DNA from: Acidimicrobiales bacterium
GTDB taxonomy: Bacteria > Actinomycetota > Acidimicrobiia > Acidimicrobiales > DATDAH01
Assembly: GCA_016794585.1 (NCBI GenBank)
Contig: JAEUJM010000027.1
Coordinates: forward strand, 23,515-87,514
Direction: 5' to 3'
Length of the DNA stretch: 64,000 nt
Position 1 is the stretch's first letter. Every line of letters begins with the position of its first letter. Both the position numbers and the translations under genes were made by a program. The notes below the pieces were generated by a model. It saw nothing but the letters and a program-made list of their open reading frames with translations, searched no databases and was not told the origin of the DNA. Of the stretch, positions 34,835 through 44,280 are shown one piece after another.

Positions 34835-35566
34835 GTGGGTGTCCTGGTCGAGGCCGTGCACCACGCCTATCCGGACGGACGGGTGGCGCTCCGCGGCGTC
34901 GACCTCGAGGTGGCGACGGGGGAGCGGGTCGCGGTGCTCGGTCCCAACGGCGCCGGCAAGACCACCCTGGTGCTCCACCTCAACGGGGTCCTCCTCCCAC
35001 AGGCGGGCCGCGTCCTGGTGGACGGCCTCGACACCACGGCGAAGGCAGACGTGCGCGAGGTCCGCCGCCGCGTGGGCATCGCCTTCCAGGACCCCGACGA
35101 CCAGCTCTTCTGCCCCACCGTCCGCCAGGACGTGGCCTTCGGCCCGGCCAACCTCGGCCTCGACGGCGACCAGGTCGAGGCCCGCGTGGTCGAGGCCCTC
35201 GAGGCGGTGGGCATGGCCGACGCCGCCGACCGGGCGCCGCACCACCTCAGCCTCGGGGAGCGCCGGCGGGTGGCCGTCGCCACGGTGCTCGCGATGCGCC
35301 CCACCACCCTCGTGCTGGACGAGCCGTCGGCCAATCTCGACCCGGCCGCCCGCAGCGAGCTGGCCGCGGTGCTCCGCTCGCTGCCCGAGCTCACCCTCGT
35401 GGTCGTCACCCACGACCTGCCCTACGCCCTCGAGCTGTGCCCCCGCTCGGTGGTGCTCGACGAGGGCCGGATCGTCGAGGACGACGCCACCGCCGTGCTG
35501 CTGGCCGATTCCGACCGCCTCGCTGTCCACCGCCTCGCCCTGCCGCACGGCCTCCGTCTCGCCTGA
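34835..35566 (+). CDS. cbiO: ECF transporter ATPase CbiO
   Basis: 243 residues from GTG 34835. Walker A GPNGAGKTT (about residues 36-44), Q-loop AFQDPDDQLF with the ECF-type DPDDQ, signature LSLGERRRV and Walker B TLVLDEPSANLD are all intact, with the H-loop VTHD. Energises Co/Ni import with CbiMNQ. One ATPase gene only, so a homodimer is expected. Confidence 0.95.
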   Translation: MGVLVEAVHHAYPDGRVALRGVDLEVATGERVAVLGPNGAGKTTLVLHLNGVLLPQAGRVLVDGLDTTAKADVREVRRRVGIAFQDPDDQLFCPTVRQDVAFGPANLGLDGDQVEARVVEALEAVGMADAADRAPHHLSLGERRRVAVATVLAMRPTTLVLDEPSANLDPAARSELAAVLRSLPELTLVVVTHDLPYALELCPRSVVLDEGRIVEDDATAVLLADSDRLAVHRLALPHGLRLA

Positions 35567-35679
35567 AGGCCTCCTTCCTCCCGTTCCGGGTACGCCGGAG
35601 GGGCCGTCCACGACACGGGGGAGTACCCAGAAGGGCTGGGACGGGGTTCTCGGGGCGGTCGGGGTGCGAGAATGGCGGC

Positions 35680-36705
35680 GTGGGGGACACGTTGATCGGG
35701 CCGGGGGTCCGCCAGATCGACACACTGCTCGGTGGGTGGGAGCGGGTCACCGCCGGCTACCTGATCGAAGGGCCGGCGCCCGTACTGGTCGAGACGGGCA
35801 GCCAGAGCTCGGTGGCCGAGCTGCTCGCCGCCCTCGACGCGCTGGGGGTCGCCCCCGACGAGCTCGCCGGCATCGCCGTCACCCACATCCACCTGGACCA
35901 CGCCGGCGGGGTGGGCGACGTGGCCAAGGCCTTCCCCAAGGCCACGGTGTACGTGCACGAGCGGGGGGCCCGCCACCTCGTCGACCCGAGCCGCCTCGTG
36001 GCCTCGGCGGCCACGGTCTACGGCGACCTGCTCGACACGCTCTACGGCCGCCTGGAGCCCACCGCGGCCGAGCGGGTGCACGTGCTCGCCGACGGGGAGG
36101 ACATCCGCATCGGCCCCACCCGCACCCTCACCACGGTCGACTCGCCCGGTCACGCCAAGCACCACCTCGCCCTGCACGACTCGGAGAGCGGACTGCTGTT
36201 CGCCGGCGACGCCGTGGGGGTGCGGTTGCCCGACGCCGGCATCCTGCGCCCGGCCACCCCTCCGCCGGACTTCGACCTCGACCAGGCGCTCCACTCGCTC
36301 GACCGCTTCGCCGAGCGGCGGCCGGCAGGCATCGCCCTGGCCCACTTCGGCCTCGTCCCCGACCCGGGCGAGATCCTGGCCGAGGCCCACGACACCCTGC
36401 GGCGCTGGGCCGAGGTGGCCGAGGCCGCGTGGCGGGAGGACCGTGACATCGCCGCCGCGCTCGACGAGGCCTTCGGGGCCGACCTCGCGGGTGTGGACCC
36501 TGCCCTGCGTGAGAAGCTGGAGACGCTGAACGGCATTCACTCCAACGCCGCCGGGTTCCGCCGATGGCTTGATCAACGGGCCGGCGCCGGCCCGGCGACC
36601 CACCCGCACCCGCATCGCCATCCCCACTCCCATGGCCACCCGCACCCCCACGCCGAGCCCCCTGCGGGCGACGACGCCCTCGGAGCCTCACCCCCGGAGG
36701 GCTGA
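35680..36705 (+). CDS. MBL-fold hydrolase with His-rich C-terminal tail
   Basis: 341 residues from GTG 35680. THIHLDHAGG (about residues 68-77) is the metallo-beta-lactamase HxHxDH metal motif, and later His and Asp residues include DSPGHAKHH and FAGDAVGV. This is a dinuclear hydrolase of glyoxalase II-like type. After a helical extension the tail (DNA 36601-36654) has nine His alternating mainly with Pro, like Ni/Co-storage tails. It follows the cbiMNQO operon after 113 bp and overlaps the next gene (TGATG). Substrate unknown; a metal-linked role is inference. Confidence 0.88.
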   Translation: MGDTLIGPGVRQIDTLLGGWERVTAGYLIEGPAPVLVETGSQSSVAELLAALDALGVAPDELAGIAVTHIHLDHAGGVGDVAKAFPKATVYVHERGARHLVDPSRLVASAATVYGDLLDTLYGRLEPTAAERVHVLADGEDIRIGPTRTLTTVDSPGHAKHHLALHDSESGLLFAGDAVGVRLPDAGILRPATPPPDFDLDQALHSLDRFAERRPAGIALAHFGLVPDPGEILAEAHDTLRRWAEVAEAAWREDRDIAAALDEAFGADLAGVDPALREKLETLNGIHSNAAGFRRWLDQRAGAGPATHPHPHRHPHSHGHPHPHAEPPAGDDALGASPPEG

Positions 36706-39347
36706 TGGCTGACACCCCGGTGTCGGGCTCCGACGACCGCACCCGGGCGGCGCTCGCCGCGGTGCGGGCCGAGGCCTTCCACGTCGCCGCCGCACAGGTC
36801 AGTGACGCGCTCCTCGTGACCGTCCAGGAGCGGCCCGGCGAGCACACCGTCGCGTGGGTGAACGACGCTTTCGAGCGCCTGACCGGGTGGCCGGCCGACG
36901 ACATCCTCGGGCGCTCACCCGGGTGCCTCATCGGCGAGCGGACCGACCCGGCGGTCGTGGCGCACCTCGTCGGGGCCATGGCCGACGACCGCCCGGCCCA
37001 CGAGCGCCTGGTGCTGCACCGACGGGACGGCACCTCGTTCGTGGTCGAGGCGAAGTACGTGGCGCTCTGGAGCGAGCCCGTGAGCCACCTCTGGCTGCTC
37101 CGGGACGTCTCCGACGTCGCCGCCACCGAACAGGCGCTGCGCCGCACCGAGGCCTGGGCGAGGGCCATCATCGAGCACTCCGACGACGTGCTCATCGTCA
37201 CCGACGACCAGGGGCGCATGACCTACGTCGGTCAGGCCGTCGGCCACGTGCTCGGATATGACGCCGACGAGCTGACCGGCCGGGACTGCTTCGAGCTGGT
37301 GCACCCCGAGGATCTCAACCGGGTGTTCGGGGACTTCGGTGACGAGGTACGAGGCGTGGCGAAGCGCACGCCCACCGAGCTGCGGGGGCGTCACGCCGAC
37401 GGCACCTGGCGACACCTCAGCGTGCTGGCCACCAACCTGCTCGACCTGCCGGCGGTGCAGGGCATCGTTTTGAACTGCCGCGACATCTCGCGGCACCGTG
37501 CCGTCTCCACCCTGCTCTCCGAGCAGAGCCAGGTGCTCGAGCGGGTGGCGCGGGGCATGGCGCTCGATGACACCCTGGCCTCGATCATCGAGCTGGTCGA
37601 GGGGCGCATCCCCGGCGCACAGTGCTCGATCGGTCAGCTCGACGACGCCGGCCGCGTGCGGGTGACCGTGGCGCCCACCCTGCCGGACGAGGTCGTCGCC
37701 GCGCTCGACGCGGTCCCGGGCACCTCGACGCTCGGGCGCTCGTTGCGGGCACCGGGGCCTCCTGCGGTGATCTACGACGACGTGGCCACCGACTTCCGGT
37801 GGGCGGGCGCCCGCGACGTCCTGCTCGAGCACGGCCTCCGGGCCTGTTGGGCTCTGCGCCTCGACGCTCCCGGCACGGGTGGGCTGTTGGGAGCGATCGC
37901 GGTGTACGTGCCCGAGGCGCGGGTACCGGACCCCGACGAGTTGCTCCTGCTGGAGCGGGTCACCCACCTGGCGGCGATCGCCGTCGAGCGCGCCGAGTTC
38001 GAGGCCACCCTCGAGCACGAGGCGCTGCACGACAAGCTGACCGGTCTCCCCAACCGCTCGCTGCTACTCGACCGCATCGAGCAGGCGCTGGCGCGGTCCC
38101 GTCGTCTCGGCACCGCGGTGGCGGTGCTGTTCATCGACCTCGACGACTTCAAGGTCATCAACGACAGCCTCGGCCACGCAGCCGGCGATCGCCTGCTCCA
38201 GCAGGTGGCCACCCGCTTCCACCGGCCGCTCCGGGCGGGTGACACCGTCGGGCGCTTCGGTGGCGACGAGTTCCTGCTCGTGTGCGAGGACGTGGAGGAC
38301 GAGGCGGGGGCCGTCGCAGTCGCCACCCGTCTCGCGATGGAGCTGGAGCCGCCGTTCGAGCTCGACGACACCACCGTGTTCGTGCGGGCGAGCGTTGGCA
38401 TCGCCCTCGCCGCCGGCGGGTCCCAGCTCGATCCGACCACGGCTGCCGACCTGGCCCACGAGGCCGAGTCCCTGGTCCGCAACGCCGACGCCGCGATGTA
38501 CCGCGCCAAGGAGCGCGGTCGGTCCCGCTACGAGGTGTTCGAGGAGGATCTCCACCGCCAGGTGGTCCGTCGCCTCGACCTGGAGCGTGAGCTCCACCAG
38601 GCCGTCGCCGAGGACCAACTCGTCGTGCACTACCAACCGCTCATCGACGTGCGCACCGGGGTCATCACCGCGGTCGAGGCACTCGTGCGCTGGGAGCGGC
38701 CGGGCCACGGGCTCGTGGCCCCCGCCGAGTTCATCCCCGCCGCCGAGGACATCGGCCTCATCGTCCCGCTGGGCGAGGCCGTCCTCGAACGGGCCGCGCA
38801 CCAGGCCGTCGAATGGACCACCATCGCGCCCGAGCTGACGGTGATGGTCAACCTCTCCGTGCGCCAACTGGCCGACGAGCGCTTCCTCGAGCGGGTGGCG
38901 CGCGTGCTCGACGAGTCCGGGCTGCCGGCCAGTCGCCTCTGCTTCGAGGTCACCGAGTCGGCGCTCGCGGCCGGCCTCGGCCTGGTGGACACGCTGCGAC
39001 AACTCTGCGACATGAGCGTCGGGTTCGCCATCGACGACTTCGGCACGGGGTACGCCACCCTCGACTACGTGCGCCGCTTCCCCATGGCCAACCATCTGAA
39101 GATCGACCAGTCCTTCGTCGCCGGGCTCGACGCGGCGGACTCGCCCGACCGGGCCATCATCTCGGCCGCCATCGTGCTCGGACAGTCGCTCGGGTTCACC
39201 GTGGTGGCCGAGGGGGTCGAGACGGAGTCACAGCTGGCGATCCTGCGCGAGCTCGACTGCGACGTCGTGCAGGGCTACCTGTTCAGCCGGCCGGTGCCCG
39301 CCGACGAGATCGCCGCCCTGCTGGTCGACCCCCGTCCGTGGCTCTAG
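36705..39347 (+). CDS. PAS-PAS-GAF-GGDEF-EAL cyclic-di-GMP enzyme
   Basis: 880 residues. Two PAS domains (about 25-140 and 150-265) and a GAF-like domain (about 275-430) precede a diguanylate cyclase domain with RFGGDEF (near residue 520). The EAL domain has VEALVRW, VNLSVRQL, EVTES, DDFGTGYA, LKID, AEGVE and QGYLFSRP. Both catalytic motifs are complete. ATG 36705 overlaps the previous stop (TGATG), so it is coupled to the MBL-fold gene. A strong hairpin (39360-39386) follows. Confidence 0.93.
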   Translation: MADTPVSGSDDRTRAALAAVRAEAFHVAAAQVSDALLVTVQERPGEHTVAWVNDAFERLTGWPADDILGRSPGCLIGERTDPAVVAHLVGAMADDRPAHERLVLHRRDGTSFVVEAKYVALWSEPVSHLWLLRDVSDVAATEQALRRTEAWARAIIEHSDDVLIVTDDQGRMTYVGQAVGHVLGYDADELTGRDCFELVHPEDLNRVFGDFGDEVRGVAKRTPTELRGRHADGTWRHLSVLATNLLDLPAVQGIVLNCRDISRHRAVSTLLSEQSQVLERVARGMALDDTLASIIELVEGRIPGAQCSIGQLDDAGRVRVTVAPTLPDEVVAALDAVPGTSTLGRSLRAPGPPAVIYDDVATDFRWAGARDVLLEHGLRACWALRLDAPGTGGLLGAIAVYVPEARVPDPDELLLLERVTHLAAIAVERAEFEATLEHEALHDKLTGLPNRSLLLDRIEQALARSRRLGTAVAVLFIDLDDFKVINDSLGHAAGDRLLQQVATRFHRPLRAGDTVGRFGGDEFLLVCEDVEDEAGAVAVATRLAMELEPPFELDDTTVFVRASVGIALAAGGSQLDPTTAADLAHEAESLVRNADAAMYRAKERGRSRYEVFEEDLHRQVVRRLDLERELHQAVAEDQLVVHYQPLIDVRTGVITAVEALVRWERPGHGLVAPAEFIPAAEDIGLIVPLGEAVLERAAHQAVEWTTIAPELTVMVNLSVRQLADERFLERVARVLDESGLPASRLCFEVTESALAAGLGLVDTLRQLCDMSVGFAIDDFGTGYATLDYVRRFPMANHLKIDQSFVAGLDAADSPDRAIISAAIVLGQSLGFTVVAEGVETESQLAILRELDCDVVQGYLFSRPVPADEIAALLVDPRPWL

Positions 39348-39359
39348 GTCTCGCCGCTC

Positions 39360-39386
39360 GAGAACGCTCGCTGCGCTCGCGTTCTC
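39360..39386 (+). terminator. Hairpin terminator after the c-di-GMP gene
   Basis: GAGAACGC (39360-39367) pairs with GCGTTCTC (39379-39386), 11-base loop. It lies 12 bases after the stop. A second hairpin, GTCGGGC-GTC-GCCCGAC (39422-39438), follows. Confidence 0.65.
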
Positions 39387-39468
39387 AACCGACGAACTCT
39401 GCCTCGAGGGTCGGTGCCGGCGTCGGGCGTCGCCCGACTGCACCTCCCGGGGCGGGTAGAACGGTCGC

Positions 39469-41223
39469 ATGACGTTGTCGCTGGTGGAGAGCCAGGTCGA
39501 ACCCGCTGGTCCTGCGCTCGAGGTGAGCGTCCGCGAGGTGGTGGCCGGCCGGCGGTGGGCGTGGTCGGTCGCCAACGCCGGCGACGCCGCCGTGGCGGTC
39601 CACTCGGTCCGGTTGCGGTTCCGGGTCGACGGCCTGGGTGGTGGGTCGGCCGGCGCCGGCCCGGTGCGGGTGTTCCAGAACGGCTACCAGTCCTGGTCGC
39701 CGACGGGGGCGGTGACCCTCGGCGAGCACGTCGACCCGTCTCGCACGCAGACCGGTGATCCGATGTTGGACGACGTGGTCGGCTTCGCCCGGCGGGTGCA
39801 CCACGCCGACCCCGCCGTCGCCCCCGAGGGCGAGGTGCGTTCCGAGCAGGTCACGGTGTTCCAGGCGCGGGGCGGGCCGGCCGGTGGCGCCGATGCCCCG
39901 GTGCACCTGGTCGGCTTCCTCGGTGGCGCCACCCACGACGGGACGTTGCGCCTGAGCCTCCTCCCGGACGGTGCCGTCGAGGTCGTGGCCCAGGCCTACC
40001 TCGGAGGGGCGCTGCTGGAAGCGGGCACGTCACGCGTGCTGCACGACGTCGTGGCCGACGAGGGGCCGGCGGCGGCGCCGCTGCTCGAGGCGTGGGCGGG
40101 AGCGGTCGGCGCCGCCGAGCAGGCCCGGGTCACCGCCCCGTTCCAGGCGGGCTGGTGCAGCTGGTACCACTACTTCCACTCGCTGACCGAGGAGCACGTC
40201 CGCTCCAACCTGGCCCTCGCCGGCGACTGGCCCTTCGAGGTCTTCCAGGTGGACGACGGCTACCAGGCCGCCATCGGCGACTGGCTGGTGACCAACGACA
40301 AGTTCTCGTCCGGGGTCGACCGCCTGGCCGCCGACATCGCCGGCGCCGGCTACGTGCCCGGCATCTGGATGGCCCCCTTCATCGCCCACCCCGAGTCAGC
40401 CGTCCTCACCGCCCACCCCGAGTGGGCCACCCCCGACGCCGCCACGGGCGACCAGCTCATGGGCTGGTGGAACCCCGACTGGAACGGCTTCCAGAGCACC
40501 CTCGACACCACCAATCCCGAGGTGCAGCAGCACCTGGCCGACACCGCCGCCGCCCTGGTCGACATGGGCTACCGGTACCTGAAGCTGGACTTCACCTGCG
40601 TGCCCGCGCTCGACGGTGGCCGCTGGGCCGACCCCACGGCCACGCCGGCCGAGCGGGTGCGCCGGGGCTATGAGGCCATCCGGCGGGGCGCCGGCGAGGA
40701 CACCTTCATCCTGGCGTGCGGCTGCCCGCTGGGGTCGGTGGTCGGCGTGGTCGACGGCATGCGCATCGGCCCGGACGTGGCCCCGTCGTGGGAGCGCACG
40801 GACGACTTCGCCATGCCCGGCTACGAGGAGGTCAGCCCCTCCACCCGGGGCGCGTGGCGCTCGACCCTCGCCCGCTCGTTCATGCACCGCAAGCTCTGGC
40901 TCAACGACCCCGACTGCATCATGTTGCGGACCAGCGAGACGGCACTCTCGCCCGAGGCCGCACGCGCCTGGGCCCTCGCCGTGGGCGTGTCCGGCGGCAT
41001 GGCCATCGTCTCCGACGACCTCGCCCTGCTCGGCCCCGCCGACCGGGCCCTGCTCGACGAGGCCCTCGCCCTCGGCCGCGCCGCCGACGCGGCGGCGGTG
41101 GCGGGGAGCCCCGCCCGCTGCGACGACCTGCTGTCCGGCGCCGGCGACCTCCCCGTCCCGACGCAGCTCACCGACGGCGCCGGCGCCTCCCTGCCTCTCC
41201 CTCCACCGAACTCGAGGCAATAG
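39469..41223 (+). CDS. Alpha-galactosidase (GH36-like)
   Basis: 584 residues. An N-terminal beta-sandwich (VFQNGYQSWSP) leads to the TIM barrel with GWCSWYHYF (about residue 226), VFQVDDGYQ, GIWMAPF, YLKLDFTC (nucleophile Asp) and RIGPDVAPSW (acid/base Asp). These are the GH36/clan GH-D positions. No signal peptide, so probably intracellular. It removes alpha-galactosyl residues from oligosaccharides. It faces a GH26-type beta-mannanase gene across a terminator. Confidence 0.9.
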   Translation: MTLSLVESQVEPAGPALEVSVREVVAGRRWAWSVANAGDAAVAVHSVRLRFRVDGLGGGSAGAGPVRVFQNGYQSWSPTGAVTLGEHVDPSRTQTGDPMLDDVVGFARRVHHADPAVAPEGEVRSEQVTVFQARGGPAGGADAPVHLVGFLGGATHDGTLRLSLLPDGAVEVVAQAYLGGALLEAGTSRVLHDVVADEGPAAAPLLEAWAGAVGAAEQARVTAPFQAGWCSWYHYFHSLTEEHVRSNLALAGDWPFEVFQVDDGYQAAIGDWLVTNDKFSSGVDRLAADIAGAGYVPGIWMAPFIAHPESAVLTAHPEWATPDAATGDQLMGWWNPDWNGFQSTLDTTNPEVQQHLADTAAALVDMGYRYLKLDFTCVPALDGGRWADPTATPAERVRRGYEAIRRGAGEDTFILACGCPLGSVVGVVDGMRIGPDVAPSWERTDDFAMPGYEEVSPSTRGAWRSTLARSFMHRKLWLNDPDCIMLRTSETALSPEAARAWALAVGVSGGMAIVSDDLALLGPADRALLDEALALGRAADAAAVAGSPARCDDLLSGAGDLPVPTQLTDGAGASLPLPPPNSRQ

Positions 41224-41251
41224 CGCGCGCCCGGCGCGCGCTATTGCCTCG
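41213..41251. terminator. 19-bp hairpin terminator overlapping a stop codon
   Basis: CGAGGCAATAGCGCGCGCC (41213-41231) and its perfect complement (41233-41251) are separated by one base. The left arm contains the TAG stop of the alpha-galactosidase. It lies between convergent genes and serves both. Confidence 0.9.
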
Positions 41252-41269
41252 GGTTTGTGACGTCGCCGC

Positions 41270-42376
41270 TCAGGGGAACGGGTGGTCCAGCACGTCGTCG
41301 TTGTCGACGAGGTGCTCCTGGAACACCCGGCGCACGCCGGCGAGGGTCTGGAGGCGCATGTCGGTGTCGTGGGACGGGTCGTCGTCGTTGGGCCACGCCT
41401 CGTTCCACCACGAGAACCCCCGAACCGCCGGCCAGCGGTTCGACAGCAGGTCGTCGAGGGCGGCGTCGGCGAACGCCGCGGGTCGGCCGTTCGGATTGCC
41501 CCGGGTCATGCCGAACTCGAACACCATGACCGGCTTGTCGGGGGCGATCGCTTCCAGCTGCGGCACGACCTCGTCGAGGGTCTGCCGGAAGGGACGCCAG
41601 TCGCCGGCACGGTCGGCGGGGGTGAGGGCGCCGTAGGCGGACAGGCCCACCCAGTCCACGAAGCGATCGCCGGGGTAGTAGTCCTCGATCTGGTTCCAGG
41701 GGGTGTCGGGCACCGAGTCACCGTTCACGTGCCAGGCCCAGGTGATGTTGTCGGCGCCGGCGGCCTCGATGGTCCGCTCGATGTGGCGGTAGGCCTGGCG
41801 GAAGCGGCGGGGGCCGTCCTCCCGGCCGTTCCAGCGGGCGTTCCACCCGAACCAGCGCCCGTTCATCTCGGTACCCCACTCGACGACGATCGGGGTGCCG
41901 AAGTCCGCGGCGCCGGCGCCCCATGCGGCGAGGTCGTCGTCGAAGTCGCCCTCGAGGATGCGCTGGAGGCGGAAGGGCTCGTCGCCCGACGCCGGCCCGC
42001 GCCCCCGCAGCATCAGGCGGATGAAGGGGACGGCGCCCTCGTCGCGGATCCAGCCGGCGGTCTCGACGGGGAAGGTGCGGTCGCGGCGGAACCAGTTGTG
42101 CGAGAAGTAGACCCACGCCGCGTCCCGGCCGGCGGCGGCCTCGTAGGCGGCGAGGTCGGTGGGGGTCAGGTCGTCCTCCCAGCCGCTGCGTCCGCCCGGA
42201 TAGACCCCGTGGTAGTAGGTGCCCGCCGGCGGCGTCGCCACCGAGGGTCCGCCCTCCGCCGTGACCGCACGGGAGACGAGGCGGGCGCCGCCGGCCACCG
42301 CGCCGGTCAGCAGCGCGACGAAGGCGACGAGGGTCACCACGACCCCCAGCACCCGCCGACCCCAGCGCCACGGCAT
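41270..42376 (-). CDS. GH26-like glycoside hydrolase (beta-mannanase)
   Basis: 368 residues with an N-terminal membrane anchor or signal (VLGVVVTLVAFVALLTGAVA). The catalytic domain follows: VEWGTEMNGRWFGWN holds the acid/base Glu, as in GH26, and VMVFEFGMTRGN the nucleophile Glu. WAWHVNGD and FSWWNEAWPND are typical neighbouring blocks. Predicted to hydrolyse beta-mannan outside the cell. Together with the neighbouring alpha-galactosidase this suggests galactomannan use. Confidence 0.85.
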   Translation of the reverse strand: MPWRWGRRVLGVVVTLVAFVALLTGAVAGGARLVSRAVTAEGGPSVATPPAGTYYHGVYPGGRSGWEDDLTPTDLAAYEAAAGRDAAWVYFSHNWFRRDRTFPVETAGWIRDEGAVPFIRLMLRGRGPASGDEPFRLQRILEGDFDDDLAAWGAGAADFGTPIVVEWGTEMNGRWFGWNARWNGREDGPRRFRQAYRHIERTIEAAGADNITWAWHVNGDSVPDTPWNQIEDYYPGDRFVDWVGLSAYGALTPADRAGDWRPFRQTLDEVVPQLEAIAPDKPVMVFEFGMTRGNPNGRPAAFADAALDDLLSNRWPAVRGFSWWNEAWPNDDDPSHDTDMRLQTLAGVRRVFQEHLVDNDDVLDHPFP

Positions 42377-42417
42377 CGCCCCAGTGTGACGGACGCGGCC
42401 CCGGGTAGGTTCGGGAC

Positions 42418-43176
42418 ATGGACTTCCCCATCGGCGCGCACGTCGGCCCGGACGACCCGCTCGGCACCGCCCTCGCCGAGGACGCCGGCTGCTTCCAGCT
42501 CTTCCTCGGCGACCCGCAGGGGTGGAAGAAGCCGCCGCCGCACCCGGACGCGGAGGCGCTGCGCACCTCGCCCGTGCCCGTCTACGTGCACGCGCCGTAC
42601 CCCATCAACCTGGCGTCCCCGAACAACAAGATCCGCATCCCCAGCCGCAAGATCCTCCAGCAGACCTGCGAGGCCGCGGCCGAGATCAACGCCACCGCGG
42701 TCATCGTCCACGGCGGCCACGTCACCGCCGACGACGACGAGGCCGAGGGCTTCGTGCGCTGGGTGAAGGGGCTCCAGGCCATCGAGTCCGAGGTGCCGAT
42801 CTACCTCGAGAACACCGCCGGCGGCGACCACGCCATGGCCCGCCACTTCGACACCATCGCCCGCCTGTGGGACCACATCGCCCCGTTCGGCATCGGCTTC
42901 TGCCTCGACACCTGCCACGCCCACGCCGCCGGCGAGACCATGATCGACGCCGCCGAGCGCCTGCTCGCCATCACCGGCCGCATCGACCTCGTCCACTGCA
43001 ACGACTCGAAGGACCCCCACGGCTCCGGCCGTGACCGCCACGAGCACCTCGGCCAGGGCCAGGTCGACCCCGACGCCCTCCTCGAGGTCGTCCGCACCGC
43101 CGGCGCCCCCGTCATCTGCGAGACCGGCGAAGACGGCCGCAAGGACGACATCGCCTGGCTCCGCGAGCGCGTGTAG
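42418..43176 (+). CDS. nfo: Endonuclease IV-type AP endonuclease
   Basis: 252 residues, TIM barrel of the Nfo family that cuts DNA at abasic sites using three zinc ions. The conserved GAHVG at the N-terminus, [47 protein letters not shown] and [12 protein letters not shown] with RHEHLGQG follow the family order. Length fits (E. coli Nfo 285). A hotdog gene starts eight bases after the stop on the same strand. Confidence 0.94.
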   Translation: MDFPIGAHVGPDDPLGTALAEDAGCFQLFLGDPQGWKKPPPHPDAEALRTSPVPVYVHAPYPINLASPNNKIRIPSRKILQQTCEAAAEINATAVIVHGGHVTADDDEAEGFVRWVKGLQAIESEVPIYLENTAGGDHAMARHFDTIARLWDHIAPFGIGFCLDTCHAHAAGETMIDAAERLLAITGRIDLVHCNDSKDPHGSGRDRHEHLGQGQVDPDALLEVVRTAGAPVICETGEDGRKDDIAWLRERV

Positions 43177-43183
43177 CGGCGGC

Positions 43184-43648
43184 GTGACCGGCGGACCGCA
43201 CGGCCTCAGCATCCAGGAGTCGCTCTACCCGGGCATCACCTGCTTCGGGTGCGGACACGCCAACCCCGACGGCTTCCACCTGCGCAGCTATCGAGACGGC
43301 GACAGCACGGTCGCGGAGTTCACGTCGGGGCCCGAGCACGACAACGGCTTCGGCTTCCTGAACGGGGGCATCATCGCCACCGTGCTCGACTGCCACACGG
43401 CGGCGGTCGTGCTGTGGGAAGCGGCCCAGCGCGGGTGGGAGGCCGATCCGGGCGCGCCCATCCCGTTCATCACGGCCGGCTTCGAGGTGCGCTTCCTGCG
43501 TCCCACGCCGCTGGCCGCGCCGGTGCAGCTCATCGCAGAGCCGGTCAGCATCTCCGATCAGGAGATCGTGGTCAGCGCCGAGCTCAGCGCCGACGGCAAG
43601 CCCCGGGCGACCATGACCGCCACCTGGCTGCGCTTCCACCCCCGCTGA
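43184..43648 (+). CDS. Hotdog-fold thioesterase-like protein
   Basis: 154 residues from GTG 43184. Typical PaaI/YbgC-like hotdog pattern: CFGCGHANPDGFHLRSY, then GFLNGGIIATVLDCHTAAVV and EVRFLRPTPL. The CFGCGxxNPxGL opening matches acyl-CoA thioesterases of the PaaI group. It probably hydrolyses an acyl-CoA. The start lies eight bases after nfo, so the two may be co-transcribed. Confidence 0.85.
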   Translation: MTGGPHGLSIQESLYPGITCFGCGHANPDGFHLRSYRDGDSTVAEFTSGPEHDNGFGFLNGGIIATVLDCHTAAVVLWEAAQRGWEADPGAPIPFITAGFEVRFLRPTPLAAPVQLIAEPVSISDQEIVVSAELSADGKPRATMTATWLRFHPR

Positions 43649-43722
43649 ACCTCGCCGGGCGGGGTCGTCGGGACCGCCAAGCTGGTGCTCCTGATCGTGG
43701 AGTGACGTCGGCGATGGTTCGT

Positions 43723-44280
43723 TCAGCGACGTAGAAGCGAACGCAGGCGAGCGACGCGCGGATACATCGACGGGCCGCGCAGTGCGACGAGCAGCTCCTC
43801 GATCTGTTCCACGTCGAGATCGGGGCGGGCCCTGGCGATCTCGGCGAGATCGAGCCAGTCCTTGGGCCGGTTGAACGCGAGCTTGAACACGCTGAGATCC
43901 TCCGCCGAGAGAAAGGGAAGGACCTCGTCGTTCCGACCGAACGGATGTCTCGTGACGCGCTCCTCGATCTCGCGGTAGCGGTCGTCAATCGAGCAGAACA
44001 CATCGATCGGGAATGGTTCGGTCACGTGCTCGAACCGAATACCGGCGACAGGGAGGACCTTCGCGTCGCCAGCCTTGATCGGACGACGGAAGCCGATCCA
44101 GGAGAGGGCGACTTCGACCTCGGGCAGTCGCTCAGGTGCGATGAAGACGTTGACGTCGATGTCCTTCGTTCCTCGTGGTTCGGCCGCATAGCCAAGGCTG
44201 AGAGCGCCGCCGAAGGCATGGGCGATCCCCGCGTCCTCGAGCTTCTGATGGACCATCACGATCAGATCGACGAACTCCAT
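43723..44280 (-). CDS. Nucleotidyltransferase (AbiEii/MNT-like toxin candidate)
   Basis: 185 residues. HAFGGALSLGYAAEPRGTKD includes the nucleotidyltransferase GG-Sx motif with RGTKDIDVNVF supplying the DxD metal-binding aspartates. A helical C-terminal part follows. This resembles the AbiEii/AbiGii or MNT toxin groups, which pair with HTH antitoxins. It is coupled (ATGA) to the XRE-family gene upstream. The toxin role is an inference from context. Confidence 0.8.
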   Translation of the reverse strand: MEFVDLIVMVHQKLEDAGIAHAFGGALSLGYAAEPRGTKDIDVNVFIAPERLPEVEVALSWIGFRRPIKAGDAKVLPVAGIRFEHVTEPFPIDVFCSIDDRYREIEERVTRHPFGRNDEVLPFLSAEDLSVFKLAFNRPKDWLDLAEIARARPDLDVEQIEELLVALRGPSMYPRVARLRSLLRR

